DNA of 5,191 nt, taken from an uncultured Eubacterium sp. Its GTDB lineage: Bacteria > Bacillota_A > Clostridia > Lachnospirales > Lachnospiraceae. Under the pieces are notes generated by a model. The model was given only the letters and a program-made list of their open reading frames with translations, was not told where the DNA came from and did not search any database. Shown one piece after another: positions 1 through 4,391 of this stretch. Within the stretch, counting starts at the first letter, position 1. Each line of letters begins with the position of its first letter. The stretch lies in NCBI GenBank assembly GCA_948759685.1, contig CAQBGY010000269.1:1-5191 (forward strand). Direction: 5' to 3'. The position numbers were made by a program, and so were the translations under genes.

Positions 1-21
1 TCAAATGAATCAGTATTATTT

Positions 22-27
22 TATAAT
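22..27 (+). promoter_or_regulatory. Possible upstream -10 box (TATAAT)
   Basis: A perfect TATAAT hexamer lies near the left edge. Its -35 element would fall across the window boundary and cannot be checked. If real, it would start a transcript near position 34 and give glnA a leader of roughly 158 nt. The surrounding DNA is very A+T-rich, so a chance match is quite possible. Confidence 0.2.
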
Positions 28-126
28 TTAATGTGTTTAATTGCAATAGAATAAATAAGGAAAGTAATGCTCTCTTTTTTATCAATACAGAGGTAAGGTA
101 AACTACATGCTGACAAACGGTCTTTA

Positions 127-155
127 TTGACGGAAGTATTTTGATTTGTTATTAT
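127..155 (+). promoter_or_regulatory. Predicted sigma-A-type promoter of glnA
   Basis: TTGACG (127-132) and TATTAT (150-155) are separated by exactly 17 bp, each one mismatch from consensus. Transcription would begin near 162, leaving only about 30 nt before the glnA start codon. That is too short for a two-hairpin antitermination leader. The 10-bp palindrome GAAAATTTTC (163-172) lies right at the predicted start of the transcript. No TnrA/GlnR-type TGTNA-N7-TNACA box was found nearby. Confidence 0.6.
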
Positions 156-179
156 TTAATAGGAAAATTTTCATTTTGG

Positions 180-185
180 AAGGAG
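180..185 (+). promoter_or_regulatory. Ribosome binding site of glnA
   Basis: AAGGAG sits six bases before the ATG at 192. It fixes the start codon of glutamine synthetase, and the resulting N-terminus matches the usual length of the family. Confidence 0.8.
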
Positions 186-191
186 TAAAAG

Positions 192-1523
192 ATGGGATAT
201 ACGAAACAGAAAATTTTGAACATGGCAGAAACAGAAGACATAGAATTTATAAGACTTCAGTTTACTGACCTTTTTGGAACACTAAAGAACGTGGCGATTA
301 CAAAAAGCCAGCTCGCAAAGGCATTAGATAACAAGATCATGTTTGACGGTTCATCGATTGAAGGCTTTGCAAGAATTGAAGAGTCGGATATGTATTTGTA
401 TCCGGATTACGACACATTTGAAATATTACCTTTCAGACCACATCAGGGAAAGGTTGCAAGAATGATTTGTGACGTATATAAACCAGACGGCACTCAGTTA
501 GAAAATGATCCAAGATGTATTTTGAAGAAAGTTATCAAAGAAGCATCCGATATGGGATATATATTTAATGTAGGACCGGAATGTGAATTTTTCCTGTTCC
601 ATACAGATGATAATGGAAATCCGACAACTATTAGTCATGAACATGCAAGTTATTTCGACTTAGGACCAATTGATTTGGGAGAAAATGCGCGTCGTGATAT
701 CGTCTTAAATCTTGAAGAGATGGGATTTGAAGTAGAGGCTTCCCACCATGAGGTAGCTCCTGCACAGCATGAGATTGATTTCAAATATGGCGAGGCATTA
801 GAAACAGCAGATAGAATTATGACTTATAAGCTTACCGTAAAAACCATTGCAAAGAGACATGGTCTGTATGCTTCATTTATGCCAAAGCCAAAGTTTGGTG
901 TATGTGGTTCCGGTATGCATATTAATATGTCCTTATTCGATAAGGAAGGTAATAATATATTTATTAATGAGAATGACGAAAACGGACTCAGCAAAGAGGC
1001 ATATAGTTTTATTGCAGGACTGATGGAGCATATGAGAGGTATGGCTGCTATTACAAATCCAATTGTAAACTCATATAAGAGACTGGTACCGGGATTTGAA
1101 GCACCTACATATATTGCATGGTCAGCTACAAATAGAAGTCCTCTTGTCAGAGTACCGGCAGCAAGAGGCGCAGGTACTAGAGTAGAGCTCAGATGTCCGG
1201 ACTGTGCGTGCAATCCATATCTTGCCATAGCAGTTTGTCTGGCAGCAGGATTAGATGGTATTAAGAGAGGACTTACACCGCCGGCCAGTGTGCAGCAGGA
1301 TATTTTTGAAATGACAGAAAAGGAAAGAGCAGAAGCAGGAATAGCAAGTCTGCCGAGAAATCTTTACGAAGCAATTCAGGAAATGAAAAAATCAGAATTT
1401 ATGAAAAACGTATTAGGTGAAGAAGTATTCCACAAATATGTAAAAGCAAAAAGGGCTGAGTGGAATGAATATACATCACAGGTTACGGATTGGGAAATTG
1501 ATAGATATTTAGGCTGCATTTAA
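192..1523 (+). CDS. glnA: Glutamine synthetase, type I (GSI-alpha)
   Basis: This cytoplasmic dodecameric enzyme joins ammonia to glutamate using ATP and is the main entry point of ammonia into glutamine. The 443-residue length matches the Bacillus-type GSI-alpha class, which is shorter than the adenylylated GSI-beta class, and no adenylylation-site motif is seen. The N-terminal beta-grasp domain carries DGSSIEGFARIEESD (52-66). Arg61 aligns with B. subtilis Arg62, the residue tied to glutamine feedback inhibition. Metal and catalytic motifs are GPECEFF (128-134, Glu130 and Glu132), HHEVAPAQHEID (185-196, Glu187 and Glu194), GSGMHINMSL (239-248), NSYKRLVPGFEAP (293-305, Arg297 and flap Glu303) and VELRCPDCACNPYLA (331-345, Arg334). 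The last motif is unusually cysteine-rich, with Cys335, Cys338 and Cys340. The ATG follows AAGGAG and a near-consensus promoter. The ANTAR regulator gene begins 14 bases downstream, so the two probably share a transcript. Confidence 0.97.
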   Translation: MGYTKQKILNMAETEDIEFIRLQFTDLFGTLKNVAITKSQLAKALDNKIMFDGSSIEGFARIEESDMYLYPDYDTFEILPFRPHQGKVARMICDVYKPDGTQLENDPRCILKKVIKEASDMGYIFNVGPECEFFLFHTDDNGNPTTISHEHASYFDLGPIDLGENARRDIVLNLEEMGFEVEASHHEVAPAQHEIDFKYGEALETADRIMTYKLTVKTIAKRHGLYASFMPKPKFGVCGSGMHINMSLFDKEGNNIFINENDENGLSKEAYSFIAGLMEHMRGMAAITNPIVNSYKRLVPGFEAPTYIAWSATNRSPLVRVPAARGAGTRVELRCPDCACNPYLAIAVCLAAGLDGIKRGLTPPASVQQDIFEMTEKERAEAGIASLPRNLYEAIQEMKKSEFMKNVLGEEVFHKYVKAKRAEWNEYTSQVTDWEIDRYLGCI

Positions 1524-1526
1524 TGT

Positions 1527-1532
1527 AGGAGG
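1527..1532 (+). promoter_or_regulatory. Ribosome binding site that fixes a TTG start
   Basis: A perfect AGGAGG sits five bases before the TTG at 1538, just past the glnA stop codon. No in-frame ATG exists near the start; the first in-frame one encodes Met56, inside the receiver fold. The TTG is therefore the supported start. Confidence 0.75.
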
Positions 1533-1537
1533 CAGAT

Positions 1538-2086
1538 TTGGCAGGAATAATAGTAGTATTCCCAAAGATAGAGGACAGCAAGGCAATTCGAAATCTATTG
1601 GTGCGTAATGGATATGATAATGTTTTTCACTGCAGCACTGGAGCGAAAGCGATTACTTTGGCAGATTCTCTGGGAGAGGGAGTCATCATTAGTGGATATA
1701 GAATGCTTGATATGCCATATACACACATACTGGATTATGTCGAAGGAAGATTTGAGATGCTGCTGATAGCATCCAGACAAAAACTTCTGGAAGATGAGAC
1801 AGGTGTTGCGATGCTTGAAATGCCCATTAAGGTGAGAGATCTTTTGAATTCAGTTGAAATGATGCAGGATAATATTCATGCAAAGTTCTCAAGAAGAAAA
1901 AAGACTCCGCCGAAAAGAAGCGAGGAAGAGCAGAGTATTGTAGATGAGGCAAAGGCAGTTCTAATGGAAAAGAATAATATGTCAGAAAATGAAGCACACA
2001 GGTACGTACAGAAATCTGCTATGGATAGTGGAAGAACCATGGTGGAAACAGCTGCTTCGATTCTGAAAGTTATGTATAAGGAATAA
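1538..2086 (+). CDS. Pseudo-receiver/ANTAR-domain RNA-binding antiterminator
   Basis: This 182-residue cytoplasmic protein belongs to the NasT/AmiR/EutV group, whose ANTAR domains bind paired RNA hairpins and prevent transcription termination. Residues 1-112 fold-match a CheY-like receiver, starting with strand IIVVF. The phospho-acceptor site reads VIISGYRM (49-56), with Gly53 where Asp is expected. The usual N-terminal Asp pair is replaced by FPKIED (8-13), and the beta-5 Lys-Pro is replaced by LEMP (93-96). A basic linker (119-127, RRKKTPPKR) leads to the ANTAR domain (about 128-180), with AKAVLMEKNNMSENEAHRYV (138-157) and a downstream SAMDSGRTMVETAASIL helix, all intact. Position 14 bases after glnA, with a TTG start, implies an operon. 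Homologues beside glnA in clostridia have been described as nitrogen-regulated antiterminators (GlnR/NitR-like). Signal and RNA target are not visible here. The domain call is secure, while the glutamine-synthetase-linked role is inferred from position. Confidence 0.9.
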   Translation: MAGIIVVFPKIEDSKAIRNLLVRNGYDNVFHCSTGAKAITLADSLGEGVIISGYRMLDMPYTHILDYVEGRFEMLLIASRQKLLEDETGVAMLEMPIKVRDLLNSVEMMQDNIHAKFSRRKKTPPKRSEEEQSIVDEAKAVLMEKNNMSENEAHRYVQKSAMDSGRTMVETAASILKVMYKE

Positions 2087-2088
2087 TG

Positions 2089-2106
2089 TCATATTCTGTT
2101 GTATGA
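2089..2106 (+). repeat. Small inverted repeat after the ANTAR gene
   Basis: TCATA (2089-2093) and TATGA (2102-2106) can form a 5-bp stem. A further T-G wobble would leave a six-base loop TCTGTT. No T-run follows, so it is not a terminator. The stem is short and may be accidental. Confidence 0.25.
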
Positions 2107-2139
2107 GGCAGGGATATGGCAGACTGAAATAATGTGAAA

Positions 2140-2170
2140 TATAGTATAGCAGTTTATCTGTGAAACTATA
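2140..2170 (+). repeat. Inverted repeat TATAGT/ACTATA upstream of dapL
   Basis: TATAGT (2140-2145) and ACTATA (2165-2170) are perfect 6-bp inverted repeats. An alternative inner stem, AGTTT (2151-2155) with AAACT (2163-2167) and loop ATCTGTG, competes with the outer one. The right arm overlaps a TATAAT hexamer, so this could be an operator, an RNA switch or chance. No T-run follows. Confidence 0.3.
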
Positions 2171-2172
2171 AT
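2167..2172 (+). promoter_or_regulatory. Possible -10 box of a dapL promoter
   Basis: A perfect TATAAT lies 39 bases before the dapL start codon, but no good -35 hexamer sits 16-18 bp upstream. With a 125-bp gap after the ANTAR gene and no terminator in it, dapL could have its own activator-dependent promoter, be read through from glnA, or both. Confidence 0.3.
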
Positions 2173-2197
2173 AATATATGAAAAATATGTAAAATTT

Positions 2198-2204
2198 AGG
2201 AGGT
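2198..2204 (+). promoter_or_regulatory. Ribosome binding site of dapL
   Basis: AGGAGGT is a full-strength Shine-Dalgarno sequence seven bases before the ATG at 2212, which fixes the start of the aminotransferase. Confidence 0.8.
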
Positions 2205-2211
2205 ACTTAAG

Positions 2212-3426
2212 ATGTACAAAATTAATGAAAACTATTTGAAGTTACCGGGAAGTTATCTGTTTTCTAATATTGCAAAGAAGGTAGCGGCATATAAGGAGGC
2301 AAATCCCCAGAAAGATGTTATCAGTCTTGGCATTGGTGACGTAACACAGCCTCTTTGTCCGGCAGTGATTGATGCAATGCATAAAGCAGTAGATGAGATG
2401 GCAGATGGTACTACATTTCACGGATATGCCCCGGACCTTGGATATGAGTTTTTAAGAAGCGCTATCAGAGACAATGATTACAAAGCAAGAGGTGTAGATA
2501 TTGCATTAGATGAGATTTTTGTCAGTGATGGGGCAAAATCAGATTCCGGTAATATTGGAGATATTTTTGCCGAAAACAATCGAATTGCAGTGTGTGATCC
2601 TGTATATCCGGTTTATGTGGATACAAATGCTATGTCAGGCAGAACGGGTGAATATCTTCCTGAACAGGAAAAGTGGAGCAATGTAATTTATATGCCTTGT
2701 ACAAAGGCTACAAATTTTGCACCGGAATTACCAAAAGAAACACCGGATATTATATATTTGTGTTTTCCGAATAATCCTACAGGTTCTACAATTACAAAGG
2801 CTCAGTTACAGGAATGGGTAGATTATGCGAATAAAGTAGGCGCAGTAATTATTTATGATGCTGCTTATGAAGCATATATTTCAGAAGATGATGTTCCCCA
2901 CAGTATTTATGAATGTGATGGAGCAAAAACATGTGCGATTGAACTTAGAAGTTTTTCAAAAAATGCAGGGTTTACAGGAACAAGACTTGGCTTTACAGTG
3001 ATTCCAAAAGAGTTAGAATCAAATGGTGTGAAGTTAAATGCACTCTGGGCAAGAAGACATGGAACGAAGTTCAATGGTGCACCATACATTATTCAGAGAG
3101 CAGGAGAGGCTGTTTATTCTGAAGCAGGAAAGGCTCAGACAAAGGAACAAGTGGCTTATTACATGAATAATGCCAAGGTCATTATGGAAGGTTTAAAGAG
3201 TGCAGGATTTAATGTCAGCGGAGGTGTGAATGCACCATATGTATGGCTCGAGACACCGGATGGAATGACATCATGGGATTTCTTTGACCATTTACTTGCC
3301 AATGCGAATATTGTTGGTACACCGGGTTCAGGATTTGGACCGAGTGGTGAGGGATATTTCCGATTGACAGCATTTGGTACTTATGAAAATACGCTGAAGG
3401 CGATTGAGAGAATTAAGGCGTTATAA
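2212..3426 (+). CDS. dapL: LL-diaminopimelate aminotransferase
   Basis: This cytoplasmic PLP enzyme (EC 2.6.1.83) moves the amino group of glutamate to tetrahydrodipicolinate, giving LL-diaminopimelate in one step. It bypasses the DapD/DapC/DapE succinylase route to lysine and peptidoglycan. The 404-residue length is usual for the family. Fold-type I aminotransferase motifs occur in order: SLGIGDVTQP (38-47), DGAKSDSGN (106-114), DPVYPVYVD (129-137), FPNNPTG (185-191), YDAAYEAYI (215-223, PLP-contacting Asp216 and Tyr219), RSFSKNAGFTGTRLG (246-260, Schiff-base Lys250), KFNGAPY (286-292), PGSGFGPSGEGYFRL (371-385) with carboxylate-binding Arg384. GIGD, FNGA and the SFSK-AGFTG-R string separate DapL from generic aspartate aminotransferases. 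Gln47 stands where plant DapL has Glu. It lies 125 bases after the ANTAR gene and ends 15 bases before a long hairpin. Because DapL consumes glutamate nitrogen, proximity to glnA makes metabolic sense, but joint regulation is unproven. Confidence 0.93.
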   Translation: MYKINENYLKLPGSYLFSNIAKKVAAYKEANPQKDVISLGIGDVTQPLCPAVIDAMHKAVDEMADGTTFHGYAPDLGYEFLRSAIRDNDYKARGVDIALDEIFVSDGAKSDSGNIGDIFAENNRIAVCDPVYPVYVDTNAMSGRTGEYLPEQEKWSNVIYMPCTKATNFAPELPKETPDIIYLCFPNNPTGSTITKAQLQEWVDYANKVGAVIIYDAAYEAYISEDDVPHSIYECDGAKTCAIELRSFSKNAGFTGTRLGFTVIPKELESNGVKLNALWARRHGTKFNGAPYIIQRAGEAVYSEAGKAQTKEQVAYYMNNAKVIMEGLKSAGFNVSGGVNAPYVWLETPDGMTSWDFFDHLLANANIVGTPGSGFGPSGEGYFRLTAFGTYENTLKAIERIKAL

Positions 3427-3441
3427 TTAATTGAATTAGTA

Positions 3442-3482
3442 TAAGGGATTCTTGAACTTTATAAACGTTCAAGAATCCCTTA
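3442..3482 (+). terminator. Perfect 16-bp hairpin after dapL, probable terminator
   Basis: Fifteen bases, AAGGGATTCTTGAAC (3443-3457), are matched perfectly by GTTCAAGAATCCCTT (3467-3481) across a nine-base loop. An outer T-A pair brings the stem to 16. Its place just after dapL suggests a transcription end or a 3'-end-stabilising structure. The immediate U-tract of an intrinsic terminator is missing: the stem is followed by AAATATAG, and the first T-run appears only at 3501-3507. The opposite strand also lacks a T-run. Confidence 0.65.
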
Positions 3483-3498
3483 AATATAGCCTTAAAAT

Positions 3499-3530
3499 TG
3501 TTTTTTTCAACCTTTTTCTGTAAAAAAACA
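3499..3530 (+). repeat. AT-rich inverted repeat TGTTTTTTT/AAAAAAACA
   Basis: Nine bases at 3499-3507 are exactly complementary to 3522-3530, across a 14-base loop. The arms are almost pure T and A tracts, so a stable RNA hairpin is doubtful. The T-run could serve as a delayed U-tract for the preceding hairpin, and the A/T tracts could bend DNA upstream of the response regulator gene. Confidence 0.3.
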
Positions 3531-3593
3531 TGTTTTCTCTATTTTTTGATAAATTTGCAAAATAATATTGTAACATAAAAAGGTTAAAGAGTT

Positions 3594-3643
3594 TTTAAGA
3601 TAAAGAAAATAATGGTTACTGTTTGAGATTTCTTTATTTTAGG
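3594..3643 (+). repeat. AT-rich inverted repeat in front of the response regulator gene
   Basis: Bases 3594-3608 and 3629-3643 can form 15 pairs, three of them G-T wobbles. The core ATAAAGAAA/TTTCTTTAT is perfect over 9 bp. The loop is 20 bases, and the structure ends 16 bases before the ribosome binding site. It could be a leader RNA fold or a protein-binding palindrome, but low complexity makes chance a real alternative. A spaced repeat, AACCTTTTT (3509-3517) with AAAAAGGTT (3577-3585), lies just upstream. No good sigma-A promoter or LytTR-type direct repeat at 21-22 bp spacing was recognised between 3483 and 3670. The best promoter guess, TTGATA at 3546, has a poor -10. Confidence 0.3.
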
Positions 3644-3659
3644 TAATAAAGAATAAGCG

Positions 3660-3665
3660 AGGGAG
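3660..3665 (+). promoter_or_regulatory. Ribosome binding site of the response regulator
   Basis: AGGGAG ends five bases before the ATG at 3671. The resulting protein starts directly with the first receiver strand, as expected. Confidence 0.65.
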
Positions 3666-3670
3666 ATAAA

Positions 3671-4381
3671 ATGAGATTGAAAGTAGCTGTGTGTGATGAT
3701 GAAAAAATTATATGTAACGAAATAAAAAAAAGGCTATTGGAAGTTAGACCAGAGTTTGAAGTTTCACTATTCAGTTCTGGCGATGAATTAATAAAATCTG
3801 ATAAAAACTTTGATTTAATATTTTTAGATATTGAAATGCCACAGTTGGATGGTATGGAGACAGCCAAAGTAATAAGGAAGAATCATAAGAATGAATATAT
3901 TATTTTTCTTACAAGTCACTCAGAACTGATGGTTGAAGCATTTAAAGTTAAGGCATTTCGATTTTTAGAAAAGCCTATAGAATTAAATACATTTCGGGAA
4001 GCAGTTACAATGGCAGAGAAAGAAATATTAAGCAATGAAAAGCTGACAATTTCTATGAAAGGACAACTGAAAGTTATTTATCTGAAAGACATAGTATATA
4101 TTGAAGCTTTTGGAGATGGTACATATATCTATACAAATGAAGAAGTAATTGAAAGCAAAAATACTCTAAAATATTGGAATGAAAAGCTGGGAACAGAGCA
4201 TTTTTTTCAAACGCACAAGTCCTATATTATAGCATTAAGATATGTAAAAAAAATAGATACTGTAAAGGTAAAAATGAAGTCTGTTTGTAGAGAGGAAGAA
4301 ATTCCGGTATCTCGAAGGAAAAGAACACAGTTAAAAGATGCGGTTTTGAGATACGTAAGATTAAATTCTCAGTTTATATAA
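3671..4381 (+). CDS. LytTR-family DNA-binding response regulator (AgrA/VirR-like)
   Basis: This 236-residue cytoplasmic regulator should be phosphorylated by a partner kinase and then bind DNA. The receiver domain (1-118) is intact: acidic pair Asp9-Asp10 in VAVCDDEK, phospho-acceptor Asp53 in FLDIEMP, Thr81 in IIFLTSH, and Lys101-Pro102 in FLEKP. The LytTR DNA-binding domain (about 124-230) shows KDIVYIEAFGDGTYIYT (139-155), HFFQTHKSYIIALRYVKKI (177-195) and IPVSRRKRTQLKDAV (211-225), where family members contact DNA with beta-strand loops. The kinase gene starts 10 bases later, so they form one two-component operon. Homologues control quorum sensing, bacteriocin or virulence genes in response to peptides, but no peptide gene is seen in this window. 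Codon use is more A+T-rich than in glnA and dapL. The family is certain and the regulon unknown. Confidence 0.93.
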   Translation: MRLKVAVCDDEKIICNEIKKRLLEVRPEFEVSLFSSGDELIKSDKNFDLIFLDIEMPQLDGMETAKVIRKNHKNEYIIFLTSHSELMVEAFKVKAFRFLEKPIELNTFREAVTMAEKEILSNEKLTISMKGQLKVIYLKDIVYIEAFGDGTYIYTNEEVIESKNTLKYWNEKLGTEHFFQTHKSYIIALRYVKKIDTVKVKMKSVCREEEIPVSRRKRTQLKDAVLRYVRLNSQFI

Positions 4382-4388
4382 AGGGGGA
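4381..4388 (+). promoter_or_regulatory. Ribosome binding site of the kinase gene
   Basis: AAGGGGGA overlaps the last base of the response-regulator stop codon and lies three bases before the ATG at 4392. This layout suggests translational coupling of regulator and kinase. Confidence 0.6.
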
Positions 4389-4391
4389 AAG

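Noticed and set aside
57..80. Possible terminator formed by AAGGAAAG and the T-run at 75-80
   Set aside because: The stem is about seven pairs with two wobbles and a nine-base loop, too weak to call as a terminator or as an ANTAR hairpin.
164..177. AAAAT-TTTC-ATTTT hairpin just before the glnA ribosome binding site
   Set aside because: Five A-T pairs only. It would not be stable and is explained by local A+T richness.
824..1228. Minus-strand open frame of 134 codons inside glnA
   Set aside because: It lies wholly opposite the highly conserved glnA catalytic core, has no ribosome binding site and encodes no recognisable domain.
1595..1780. Minus-strand open frame of 61 codons within the ANTAR gene
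   Set aside because: It is opposite a well-supported coding region and has no ribosome binding site or family resemblance.
2907..3089. Minus-strand open frame of 60 codons within dapL
   Set aside because: It is opposite the PLP-lysine region of dapL, so it is an antisense shadow.
3530..3565. Eleven-codon frame (MFSLFFDKFAK) that could be a small signal peptide gene upstream of the two-component pair
   Set aside because: The product is an attractive amphipathic peptide, but no Shine-Dalgarno precedes the ATG, the region is low-complexity A+T, and there is no leader or processing motif.
3634..3867. Minus-strand open frame of 77 codons at the start of the response regulator
   Set aside because: It overlaps the receiver-coding region antisense. 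The low-complexity Ser/Asn/Leu product is typical of shadows in A+T-rich DNA.
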